The translations under genes and the position numbers were made by a program. This document shows, piece by piece, positions 5,960 through 12,778 of a stretch of DNA of 18,492 nucleotides. Source of the DNA: DASVAL01 sp035649575 (GTDB taxonomy: Bacteria > Planctomycetota > UBA1135 > UBA2386); the NCBI GenBank assembly GCA_035649575.1, contig DASRJH010000238.1, forward strand, positions 1 through 18,492, in the 5' to 3' direction. The first letter of the stretch is position 1; the number at the start of each line of letters is the position of its first letter. Below the pieces are notes generated by a model. It searched no databases, was not told where the DNA came from, and saw only the letters and a program-made list of their open reading frames with translations.

Positions 5960-8635
5960 ATGTTCGACCGTTTCATCAGACTGGCGAAGGCCAAGCAGGC
6001 GCTGCGCGACAGGCGCTTCGAGGATGCACTGCGGTTGGCAGCCGATCCTCTGATCGAGAACGACCGGCGCGCGGAGCAGGTGCGCAAGCAGGCCGCGGAC
6101 CACCTGCGGGAGCGTGCGCAGCAGAAGCTGGCCGACGGCGACACGGCCGGGGCGCGGGCCGAGTTGGTCCAACTGCGCGGCCGCACGCCGGCAGCGGCCG
6201 TCGACGCACTCGAGGCTGCCATCGTTGCCGCCGAGTCCGGCGAGGCCAAAGCACGGGACCTGGCGCGGGCCAATCTGGCCGAAGTGCGTCGCCTGCTCGA
6301 TCGCGGTGAGACCGCGGCGGCCACGGCGCTGTTGTCCACCGTTCCGGCCACCCATCTGCTGCTCGAGCGCCAGCAGATGGAACAGCTCGTCACCGAACGG
6401 CGCCGGCAGGGTGCAGTCCTGGCCGGGCAAGCGCTGAGCGCGTTGCAGGACGAGGCCAGCGAGGTGGCCCTCGAGCGGCTGCTGCGCGCGGAAGCCATGG
6501 ATCGCGATGGCGCCGAGATCGCCCGGTGCCGCCAGCGCATCCTCGATGCGGCCGCCCTCAACGCTGCGGCCGCTGTGCGCTCGCTGCGGCACAAGGGCGA
6601 CGTAGTTGCTGCCGTCGAACGATTCCGCGCGGTTGCGGCCACGCCGGCGGTCCGCAAAGCGGCTGCGATGGTCGAACTGCGCGCCGAGCTGGAGGCCGAG
6701 GTGCTCGCCTGGCTGCAACGGGCCGAAAGCATCGATGCGGCGCTGCCGCTCGCGCGCGCCGTCGTGGCTGCCGAGCTTGCCAGTGCAGAACCACTGCGCG
6801 GCCTGACCGCGGCCGTGCTGGCGGCGGAACCGCGCGTCGGCCGCGGCGAATCCGGCGCCGCCGCGGCGCTGGAGGCCGCGGCCAGGAGTGCGGGGGCCGA
6901 AGGGCTCGCGCGCATGGCGGCTGGTATCGCTTCGGCCGGGGCCTCGAGACAACAGCGGCTCCTGGAGGCGCAGCAGCTGCGCGACGGCGGCCAGCTCGAC
7001 GCGGCGCGGGCCTTGTTGGTGGAATTCCTCGTGGACGAACCAGTGCACGAGGCAGCCCGTCGCGAGCTCGACCTCGTCGACCAGGGTCTCGCAGACCTCG
7101 ATCGACGGCTCGCCGCGGTGCGGGCGGCGTTGCGGGAGGGTCGGTTGCGCGAAGCCTGCACGCAAGCACTCGGACTCGTGGGCTCGGCGCGCGTCGCGAA
7201 AGAGGCCCAACAGGTCGTCGCCGAGGCCCGCGCGCGCATGTTGTTGGTCGAACGCGGTCTCGACGAGGTCCGTGTCGCGTTGTATGGCCGCGTTGCGTCG
7301 AGCCAGGAGGGCGTCAGGCACTGTCTGCTGCGCCTCGAGGAGCTCGCCAAGGTGCAGGCGGACCACGAGGAGATCCCCAAGGTCGCCAAGGCAGTCACGG
7401 TCGAGATCGAAGCGCTCTCGACCTGCGAACGTGTGGCCTCGGCACTCGACCGGCGTGCCGTCGACGAGGCGATCTCGGGCCTGGCAACGCTGGCCGAGTT
7501 GCGCGAACGCCTGTTGGCCAGCGACCGGCTCGACGCGCGCGTCTGTGTCCTCGCCGATCGGCTGGCCGAAGTGGCCGAGCTGGCGTTGGTCGGCGGTCGG
7601 CTCGCCGAGGTCCAGCGATGTGCCGACCTGTTCGGCAAGCTGCAGGTGGTCCGGCCCGAGTTCGAGGCCAAAGCCGGTGCGCTGCGGCAGCGCGCCGACG
7701 GGCGCCGGGAGGCCGCGAGCGAGTTCGTGCAGCGGGCGCTCGCGTCGCTCGCCGAACGCGATCTGGCCGAGGCCGAACGGCTCGCCGAGCAGGCGCAGCA
7801 GCAGTGGGCCGAAGGCTCCGAAGTCCGCGCCCTGGTGGAGCGTCTCGTCCAGGTCCGGCGGCAGAGCGACACGCTCGACCGCGTCGAGACCTTGACCCGG
7901 GGGCGCGATTTCGTCGGCGCGCAGCAAAAGCTGGCCGAGATGCCGCCGACCCAGCAGTTCCTGCGGACCAGGATCTACGACATGAAGCAGAATCTGGCGC
8001 GCGCCCAGGGCCTCGAGGGGGCCTTCCTCCTGCGAGCGGACGAGGGCGGCGAGCATCTCGTCGTCCGTGGCGAGACCGTCTCGATCGGCAACGTCCGACA
8101 GACGCGCGCCGACCTGCCAGTGTTGGCCAACGTCGCGGGACGCCACGCGACCATCCGCCGCAGCATGTCGTTCCACGGCGGCATGCAGGACACCATCGTC
8201 GCCGAGGAGGGCGAAGTGCGCGTCGGTGGTGACCTCGTGAAGTCGCGGGCCCTGGCGCCCGGGGACCGGGTCCAGCTCGGACCGACGTTCGGCTTCGTCT
8301 ACCAGCGTCCGAGCGGGCGTTCGCTCTCGGTTGGGCTCGTCCTGCGCGGTGGTTTCCAGATCGCCGGCACGGACCGGGTCTTCCTGATGAAGGACCGCGG
8401 CCGCGACGGGCGCATCCTGCTCGGGCCGACCCAGGACGTGCACGTGCGCGTGCCGAAGGCCACGGGCGAGGTCGAGGTCTTCTCGACCAACACGGGCCAG
8501 ATGCGCGTGTTCTGCGAGACCGGCGGCACGATCGACGGGGTTCCGTTCCGCGGCGAACACCCCCTTGCCGCGGGCCAGATCGTCGCGGCCGCTGGCATGA
8601 GTTTCCTGTTGCTGCCGTGGCGCCCGACCGTGTGA
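5960..8635 (+). CDS. Large helical-repeat protein with two C-terminal FHA-like modules
   Basis: No named family recognised. The 891-residue product has no signal peptide or membrane segment. About residues 1-670 are Ala/Arg/Glu/Leu-rich helices in loosely repeating units (RRFEDALRLAADPLIE, GDTAGARAELVQL, GQLDAARALLVEFL, RDLAEAERLAEQAQQQW), resembling tetratricopeptide-type repeats. From about 690 the composition turns to beta structure. The first module has GETVSIGNVRQTRADLPVL, GRHATIRRS and LAPGDRVQLG, the frame of an FHA domain; the second (about 795-891) has GRILLGPTQDVHVRVP and a closing LAAGQIVAAAGMSFLLLPW. In the first the usual G-R reads G-N and the Ser of S-x-x-H is Ala, so phosphothreonine binding is doubtful. 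ATG 5960 gives a clean amphipathic N-terminus; the frame is open further upstream and no Shine-Dalgarno sequence is visible. Location two genes before a Ser/Thr kinase fits an FHA scaffold. Confidence 0.75.
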   Translation: MFDRFIRLAKAKQALRDRRFEDALRLAADPLIENDRRAEQVRKQAADHLRERAQQKLADGDTAGARAELVQLRGRTPAAAVDALEAAIVAAESGEAKARDLARANLAEVRRLLDRGETAAATALLSTVPATHLLLERQQMEQLVTERRRQGAVLAGQALSALQDEASEVALERLLRAEAMDRDGAEIARCRQRILDAAALNAAAAVRSLRHKGDVVAAVERFRAVAATPAVRKAAAMVELRAELEAEVLAWLQRAESIDAALPLARAVVAAELASAEPLRGLTAAVLAAEPRVGRGESGAAAALEAAARSAGAEGLARMAAGIASAGASRQQRLLEAQQLRDGGQLDAARALLVEFLVDEPVHEAARRELDLVDQGLADLDRRLAAVRAALREGRLREACTQALGLVGSARVAKEAQQVVAEARARMLLVERGLDEVRVALYGRVASSQEGVRHCLLRLEELAKVQADHEEIPKVAKAVTVEIEALSTCERVASALDRRAVDEAISGLATLAELRERLLASDRLDARVCVLADRLAEVAELALVGGRLAEVQRCADLFGKLQVVRPEFEAKAGALRQRADGRREAASEFVQRALASLAERDLAEAERLAEQAQQQWAEGSEVRALVERLVQVRRQSDTLDRVETLTRGRDFVGAQQKLAEMPPTQQFLRTRIYDMKQNLARAQGLEGAFLLRADEGGEHLVVRGETVSIGNVRQTRADLPVLANVAGRHATIRRSMSFHGGMQDTIVAEEGEVRVGGDLVKSRALAPGDRVQLGPTFGFVYQRPSGRSLSVGLVLRGGFQIAGTDRVFLMKDRGRDGRILLGPTQDVHVRVPKATGEVEVFSTNTGQMRVFCETGGTIDGVPFRGEHPLAAGQIVAAAGMSFLLLPWRPTV

Positions 8636-8670
8636 GCGCGCAGTTCCCGCGACGCGAGAATATTGCGCGC
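8636..8670 (+). repeat. Intergenic inverted repeat after the FHA-like gene
   Basis: GCGCGCA (8636-8642, immediately after the stop) is the exact inverse of TGCGCGC (8664-8670). The 21-base interior contains CGCG-A-CGCG and an A/T-rich AATATT. It could be a terminator stem or an RNA-processing hairpin; simple GC alternation makes chance pairing possible. Confidence 0.3.
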
Positions 8671-8705
8671 CGGCACCGTAACGGCACGCGATCCTGGAGG
8701 TGCCC

Positions 8706-9284
8706 ATGCTCGACGTGCTGCTCTCGACCTGCCTTGCGTGCCTCTTGCCGCAAGAGCCCGCGACGCTGGCCTCGGCTGTTGCCGTGCAAGGCGAAGCGGA
8801 ACTGACCCCTGCTGCGGCATTCGCCTCGGCGCGGCGCAAGGCCGAGGAGCACGTGCGCGAGCTCTGGCACGATCGGGCGTCCCAGGCGTTCGCCGCGCAG
8901 CGGCCCTTCTGGCTGCCCGAGATCCTGGCAAACGAATCGCTGCGGCGGTGGCTGTCCGACCTGCCCGTGAACCAACTCGTGCGCCTCGTCGACCGCGAGG
9001 ATCGCGAGCGCACGCACGAGTTCGGCAACAGCTACCAGACCACGCTGTGGGTCGCCGAAGAGCCGGCCCGCGTGGTGCAAGGCGAGCGCCAGCTGCGCCG
9101 CGAGTTGCAGCAGCTCGAACGAGTCACCGCGGTCAAGTATGGCGGAATCGCCGCGAGCTGGGTGTTTCTCGCCGTCGTGCTGGGCTGGATCGACCGCCTG
9201 TCGCGTGGCTACATGACCGGGCGGTTGCGCCTGGTCGGTCTGCTCGCTGCCACCGCGATCCCGGTGATCGCCTTCCTCGTGTAA
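8706..9284 (+). CDS. Small membrane protein of unknown function
   Basis: I do not recognise the family. The 192-residue product begins with a mildly hydrophobic stretch (MLDVLLSTCLACLLPQEPA), which may be a signal peptide although it lacks a basic N-region. The middle is a soluble helical part (about 30-140) with ASARRKAEEHVRELWHDRA, a phrase RPFWLPEILANESLRRWLSD and a long charged helix. Two hydrophobic helices close the protein: KYGGIAASWVFLAVVLGWID and LRLVGLLAATAIPVIAFLV. If the N-terminus is exported, the helical part would lie outside the cytoplasmic membrane. ATG 8706 is preferred over GTG 8700 because GGAGG (8696-8700) lies five bases before it, one of the best ribosome sites in the window. 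The kinase gene begins two bases after its stop, so the two are probably co-translated and may act together at the membrane. Confidence 0.7.
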   Translation: MLDVLLSTCLACLLPQEPATLASAVAVQGEAELTPAAAFASARRKAEEHVRELWHDRASQAFAAQRPFWLPEILANESLRRWLSDLPVNQLVRLVDREDRERTHEFGNSYQTTLWVAEEPARVVQGERQLRRELQQLERVTAVKYGGIAASWVFLAVVLGWIDRLSRGYMTGRLRLVGLLAATAIPVIAFLV

Positions 9285-9285
9285 C

Positions 9286-10557
9286 GTGAACGCGCACATG
9301 GAAGCTCCCCGCATCGAACCCGCCGAACCCGCACCGCGACCCGTGCGGGTGGATTGGGAGTCCTTCTACACGCACTACCGGAAGCCCGGTTATCTGCCCG
9401 GCTTCGAGATCGTGAACAAGCTCGGCGGCGGCATGTTCGGCCTCGTGTTCAAGGCCAGGAAGGAGTCGATCGGCAAGGACTACGCGATCAAGTTCCTGAA
9501 GGTCGACGACGACACCGTGCGCGACGCGGTGGCGCGCGAGCTCGAGACCGTGCAGTTCTTCGCGCAGATCGATCACCCGAACCTCGTCTCGATCGAGGAC
9601 AAGGGTGTGATCGACGGCATTCCGTATCTCGTGATGAGTTACGCCGGGCAGGAGACGCTGCAGAAGCGGCTGCAGCAGGGCGCGCTGGCGCGCGACGAGG
9701 CTCTGCGCATCTTCGTGCAGGCAGCCCGCGGTGTGCAGGCGCTGCACGAGCACTCGCTCGTGCACTTCGATCTCAAGCCCGCGAACATCTTCCTGAAGGG
9801 CGACGTCGCGCGCGTCGGCGACTACGGCCTCAGCAAGCTCGTCTCGGAGTCGCGCAACTCGCTGAGCTTCGGTCGCGGCACGCCGTACTACATGGCACCC
9901 GAGATGCTGCAGCGGCGCGGTGATGCGCGCAGCGACATCTATTCGCTGGGCATCATCCTCTACGAGTGCCTCTACGGCGACGTGCCGTTCCGCGGTGACT
10001 CCGAATGGGAGGTGTTGCGCAAGCACGAAGTCGCGACCCCCGAATTCCCGCCGCACAGTCTGCCCGGTGATCGCGAGATCGTGCTGCGTTGTCTGCGCAA
10101 ACAGGCGGCGGACCGGTTCACTTCAGTGGCCGAGCTGCTGCGCGCGCTGCAGGCGCCCGTGGCGCTGGGCGAGAGCATGCTGCTGAACGGCCCGCGGCCG
10201 GCCGGAGTTCGCACGGCAGCCGCAGCGGCAGCGCCGTCGCCGGCGGTCCCGCCGCCGTTGCCGCGCGACAGCGCCGACAGCCCGTATGGCATGCCATGGC
10301 ACCCCGGTCGCGGCACGGGCCGCGGCGTGGTCGCGTTCGTCGTGCGCGCGATCTTCGCGGTGCTCGAAGCGTCCATCTTCGTGGTCTTCCTGCCCGTGCG
10401 CGCCGTGAGCACAGTGGCCGGGCGTGGCATCGTCTGGCTGCTGCGGCTTCCGCTCCAGATCCTCGGGCTCGCGGCCCGTCTCATTGGGCTCTTGGTCGTG
10501 GCTGCGATCGTGTTGCTCGTGATCGTCGCGGTGCTGCATCTCGTCTCCGTCGCTTGA
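9286..10557 (+). CDS. Membrane-anchored Hanks-type Ser/Thr protein kinase
   Basis: Transfers phosphate from ATP to Ser/Thr of protein targets. Residues 40-290 (of 423 from this start) form the kinase domain: glycine loop LGGGMFGLV (46-54), catalytic K69 in YAIKFLK, likely helix-C E85, catalytic loop H160-F-D-L-K-P-A-N with D162 and N167, metal-binding D179-Y-G, activation segment ending PYYMAPEM, then DIYSLG and a late Arg in AADRFTS. All essential Lys, Asp and Asn are present, so it should be active; HFD replaces HRD and DYG replaces DFG, making it a non-RD kinase. An Ala/Pro linker (305-330) leads to hydrophobic helices at about 348-370 and 381-421, so the kinase faces the cytoplasm with no extracellular sensor visible. 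GTG 9286 is taken as start; ATG 9298, 12 bases later, is equally plausible because neither has a Shine-Dalgarno sequence. It lies just upstream of the ECF sigma factor gene. Confidence 0.93.
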   Translation: MNAHMEAPRIEPAEPAPRPVRVDWESFYTHYRKPGYLPGFEIVNKLGGGMFGLVFKARKESIGKDYAIKFLKVDDDTVRDAVARELETVQFFAQIDHPNLVSIEDKGVIDGIPYLVMSYAGQETLQKRLQQGALARDEALRIFVQAARGVQALHEHSLVHFDLKPANIFLKGDVARVGDYGLSKLVSESRNSLSFGRGTPYYMAPEMLQRRGDARSDIYSLGIILYECLYGDVPFRGDSEWEVLRKHEVATPEFPPHSLPGDREIVLRCLRKQAADRFTSVAELLRALQAPVALGESMLLNGPRPAGVRTAAAAAAPSPAVPPPLPRDSADSPYGMPWHPGRGTGRGVVAFVVRAIFAVLEASIFVVFLPVRAVSTVAGRGIVWLLRLPLQILGLAARLIGLLVVAAIVLLVIVAVLHLVSVA

Positions 10558-10580
10558 GCTCCATCGCGCTGTCACCTGTT

Positions 10581-11252
10581 ATGATCTCCGCCCCCTCCAT
10601 GAGCGAACGAGTGCACGAGATCCCGCGGCTGCAGGCGATGGACGAGGCCGCGTGGGCTTCCCTGCAGGACGACTACTACCGGCGCATCTACTTCTACGTG
10701 AAGCGCTACGTCACCGACCATCAGACGGCAGAGGACCTGACACAGGACGTGTTCCTCGGTGCGCTGCGCGGCATCGCCACGTTCGATGCCACCTACACGC
10801 TCGACCAGTTCCTGTTCGGCATCGCCAAGAACCGCGTCATCGACCACTACCGCAAGCACAAGGTCACGTTGGTGCCCAGCAAGGCGGACGAGCAGGGCGA
10901 TCGCAGCCAGATCTGGCTCGAGAACATGGCCCACGCGGGCACCGCCCAACCCAAGGAGAAGGCCGTGCACAGTGAGGACGGCCGGCGCCAGCGCCAGGTG
11001 CTGGTCCAGATCCTGCGCGACCTCGTCGGTGAGTTGTGGTCGGCTGGTGAGTTCCAGAAGCTCATGGTGCTCGAGTATCTGTTCGTGATGGGCGGCCGCA
11101 ACAAGGACGCTGCCGCGCGCTTCGGCATCGCCGACGAGAAGGCCGTGGCGGGCATCAAGTTCCGCGCCATCGAACGGTTGCGCGGCCTGGCGCGCCAGCG
11201 TGACCCGAATCACTCGCTGTTCCTTGGTCTCTGGCAGCCGGGGGCCCGATGA
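10581..11252 (+). CDS. ECF-type RNA polymerase sigma factor
   Basis: Directs RNA polymerase to a specific set of promoters. The protein has 223 residues from this start. Region 2 is clear: DDYYRRIYFYVKRYVTDHQT, AEDLTQDVFLGAL, and then LFGIAKNRVIDHYRKHK for the promoter-melting and -10 contacts. A variable linker (about 95-135) leads to region 4: LVGELWSAGEFQKLMVLEYL, then KDAAARFGIADEKAVAGIKFRAIERL, a helix-turn-helix for the -35. No region 3 or extra C-terminal domain is seen. ATG 10581 and ATG 10599 are both possible; neither has a Shine-Dalgarno sequence and the second is preceded by CCGCCCCCTCC. The kinase stop lies 23 bases upstream, and the stop of this gene overlaps the next gene by ATGA, a typical sigma/anti-sigma arrangement. 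Linkage of a sigma factor to a Ser/Thr kinase suggests control by phosphorylation; this is inference. Confidence 0.9.
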   Translation: MISAPSMSERVHEIPRLQAMDEAAWASLQDDYYRRIYFYVKRYVTDHQTAEDLTQDVFLGALRGIATFDATYTLDQFLFGIAKNRVIDHYRKHKVTLVPSKADEQGDRSQIWLENMAHAGTAQPKEKAVHSEDGRRQRQVLVQILRDLVGELWSAGEFQKLMVLEYLFVMGGRNKDAAARFGIADEKAVAGIKFRAIERLRGLARQRDPNHSLFLGLWQPGAR

Positions 11253-11551
11253 GCGCCGAAGAAGATCCGGTCGAGGCCAAGCTGGCCTTCACGGTGGCCA
11301 CCGTCTGGCGCGAAGAACGCATTTCGTGTCCGCATCCGCACCTGTTGCAGAGCTGGATGCAGGGTGGCCTGCCCGCCGGCGCGGGCGAGTTCGTCGAGTT
11401 CCATCTGCGCGAGAGCCAATGCCCGTATTGCAACGCGGTCGTCGACGACCTGCGCGAGCGCGACAGCTCGGCGAAGGCCCCGGCTCTCGAGGACATGCGC
11501 GATCGGCTGCTGCGGTCGACGGCGGCCGCGCTGCGCCGTTCGCGCGCGTAG
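11249..11551 (+). CDS. Small Cys/His protein, probable soluble anti-sigma factor
   Basis: The 100-residue product has no membrane helix. Its core, ISCPHPHLLQSWMQGGLPAG followed by FHLRESQCPYCNAVVDDL, resembles zinc-binding anti-sigma domains: C27 and H29/H31, then H52 with C58-P-Y-C61. The family usually shows H-x3-C-x2-C; here the spacing is H-x5-C-x2-C, so the match is approximate. A helix follows (about 78-98) that is rich in Arg and Ala. It starts at ATG 11249, four bases inside the sigma gene, with a G-rich CCGGGGGCCC just upstream. The overlap ensures linked synthesis, as expected when the second protein inhibits the first. An alternative is a redox-responsive or purely structural zinc protein. 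Anti-sigma function is inferred from domain style and context. Confidence 0.65.
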   Translation: MSAEEDPVEAKLAFTVATVWREERISCPHPHLLQSWMQGGLPAGAGEFVEFHLRESQCPYCNAVVDDLRERDSSAKAPALEDMRDRLLRSTAAALRRSRA

Positions 11552-11595
11552 CGGCTCGTCCGCGCCAGGTGGCCCTTCGCTGCGCACAGCAGCCA

Positions 11596-11651
11596 TTCCG
11601 CTGCGCGGAGCTGGCCGTTCCGCTGCGCGGAGCTGGCCGTTCCGCTGCGCG
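11596..11651 (+). repeat. Tandem repeat of 22-base unit (minisatellite)
   Basis: Two exact copies of a 22-base unit (11596-11617 and 11618-11639), beginning TTCCGCTGCGCGGAG and ending CTGGCCG, are followed by the first 12 bases of a third (11640-11651). A diverged copy, TTCGCTGCGCACAGCAGCC, lies just before at about 11576-11594. Each unit holds the small hairpin CCGC-TGC-GCGG. It lies in the 223-base gap between the anti-sigma-like gene and the next gene. Confidence 0.85.
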
Positions 11652-11660
11652 CGCCAGGCA

Positions 11661-11678
11661 TGCCGGACAATGTCGGCC
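11661..11678 (+). repeat. Imperfect inverted repeat downstream of the minisatellite
   Basis: GCCG-G-ACA (11662-11669) faces TGTCGGC (11671-11677), a seven-pair stem with one bulged G and almost no loop. An eight-base palindrome GTCGCGAC is found further on at 11704-11711. They might be protein-binding sites for the promoter of the gene at 11775; I see no clear -10 or -35 hexamers there. Confidence 0.25.
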
Positions 11679-11774
11679 AGAAATGTCTGCACTGGCGCGA
11701 ATAGTCGCGACACCGCTGCGCATGTGGGGGCACGGAGCCATTAGGCATCCGGTCAACCCGACAACGGAAACGAC

Positions 11775-12608
11775 ATGATCTGCAAGACTCTCAAGTGGAT
11801 GCTCCTCAGCGGCGCGGTGCTCGGTGGGGCTGGATTCCTGTTCCTGGGCACCGACTTCCCGAGCTACCTCGGCACGATGGCATCGTCCGTGCGCGAGAGC
11901 GTCACCGGCGCCATCCCGGTCGAGATCGAACTGAAGCGCGCGGAGGGTCTGATCCGCCAGATCGATCCGCAGATCGACCGGTGCAAACTCGACCTCGCGC
12001 GCGCCCAGATCGAGCTCGAGAACCTGCAGAACTCGGTCACCCACCTCGAGAAGGTAACGGGCGCGGAGGAGAAGAAACTCAAGGTCGGTGCCAAGCTGCT
12101 CTCGGGCGACGGCACTGCCGAGGTCATGCTCGCTTCGGACTCCGGGGCACACCGGCGCCGCGTCAACGCCGATCTCGCCCGCACGAAGGACAGCTACGTG
12201 AACAACGTCGCGATCCTGAAGGTCAAGCGGGCCCTGATCGAACGCCAGACGCGCGCCGTCGAAGCCGCCTCGCAGCGTCTGGAAGCCGTTCGCACCGAGC
12301 GCGGCGCGCTCGAGGACCAGGTCGCGACCCTCAAGACGCAGAAGATGCAGGTCGAAGCGCTGACGGCGCAGAGCAAGCGGATCGACTTGGACGACTCGGC
12401 GCTGAGCCAGGCGAAGGAAGTGATCAAGAACGTCAAGGAGCGTCTCGACGTCGCGCAGCGCATGCTCGAGAACGACATGGTCTTCCAGGGCGAAGACCCG
12501 GTCGAGGTCGCGGTCGAACAGCGCAACGTGCTCAAGGAGATCAATGAGCTGTTCGCCTCTGGCGAGACGGCGACCGCTACGGTGATCGCGCTGCCGACCC
12601 AACGCTAG
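11775..12608 (+). CDS. Membrane-anchored coiled-coil protein
   Basis: The 277-residue product is not assigned to a named family. One hydrophobic segment lies near the N-terminus (WMLLSGAVLGGAGFLFLGTD, about 8-27), then SSVRESVTGAIPVEIELKRA leads into nearly continuous charged helix. Segments such as QIDRCKLDLARAQIELENLQ, TRAVEAASQRLEAVRTERGA and ALEDQVATLKTQKMQVEAL show coiled-coil heptads, broken by a short region around 105-120. The tail (about 255-277) is unstructured. The general plan resembles PspA-like stress proteins, except that PspA has no N-terminal transmembrane segment, so homology is not claimed. Start ATG 11775 is preceded by GGAAA six bases away. It ends the candidate signalling cluster and is followed by two strong hairpins. 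It could be part of the regulon of the sigma factor upstream, or independent; the 223-base gap before it suggests its own promoter. Confidence 0.75.
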   Translation: MICKTLKWMLLSGAVLGGAGFLFLGTDFPSYLGTMASSVRESVTGAIPVEIELKRAEGLIRQIDPQIDRCKLDLARAQIELENLQNSVTHLEKVTGAEEKKLKVGAKLLSGDGTAEVMLASDSGAHRRRVNADLARTKDSYVNNVAILKVKRALIERQTRAVEAASQRLEAVRTERGALEDQVATLKTQKMQVEALTAQSKRIDLDDSALSQAKEVIKNVKERLDVAQRMLENDMVFQGEDPVEVAVEQRNVLKEINELFASGETATATVIALPTQR

Positions 12609-12622
12609 ACGCCACGCTGCGT

Positions 12623-12641
12623 CCCGGCTCCCAAGGCCGGG
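12623..12641 (+). terminator. First hairpin after the coiled-coil gene
   Basis: CCCGGC (12623-12628) pairs with GCCGGG (12636-12641) around the loop TCCCAAG. It begins 15 bases after the stop at 12608 and is followed by G/C, not by T, so it may act with the stronger hairpin just downstream. Confidence 0.4.
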
Positions 12642-12656
12642 GCCCTGCCCCACGCG

Positions 12657-12690
12657 CCGCGAGCAGTTACCCGAAGGGTGCTGCTCGCGG
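12657..12690 (+). terminator. Long hairpin terminator before sucC
   Basis: CCGCGAGCAG (12657-12666) pairs perfectly with CTGCTCGCGG (12681-12690). Inside it ACCC-GAA-GGGT forms a second stem, so the whole element has about 14 pairs with a GAA loop and a small T/G mismatch zone. TTCT follows immediately. It is the strongest intergenic hairpin in the window and separates the signalling cluster from the sucCD operon. Confidence 0.7.
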
Positions 12691-12778
12691 TTCTGCGTAC
12701 CGACTACAGGTCGTGAAGAATGGGGACACAGGATCGACGGCGCGCCACGCGATCGTTACCGTCCCGCCCCTCCGTCCC

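Noticed and set aside
5609..9028. Open frames of more than 1000 codons on the - strand (also 4807-7872)
   Set aside because: They run across several + strand genes with good family matches or ribosome sites, have no recognisable domains, and are explained by the lack of A/T-rich stop codons in this composition.
10554..10585. Possible promoter TTGAGC ... TATGAT before the sigma factor gene
   Set aside because: The -10 match is good, but the spacer is 20 bases and the -35 is weak; it also overlaps the alternative ATG 10581, so I did not list it as a feature.
11576..11651. CRISPR array
   Set aside because: The 22-base units are directly adjacent with no spacers and there are no cas genes; it is a plain tandem repeat.
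11734..11756. ECF-type promoter (GGAGC ... GTCAA) before the coiled-coil gene
   Set aside because: The 13-base spacing is shorter than the usual 16-17 bases and the -35 part is incomplete.
12719..12732. AATGGGGACACAGG as a remnant of a transposase-associated repeat
   Set aside because: The phrase resembles short elements seen next to REP-type transposases, but only one arm is present and no transposase or second copy is visible.
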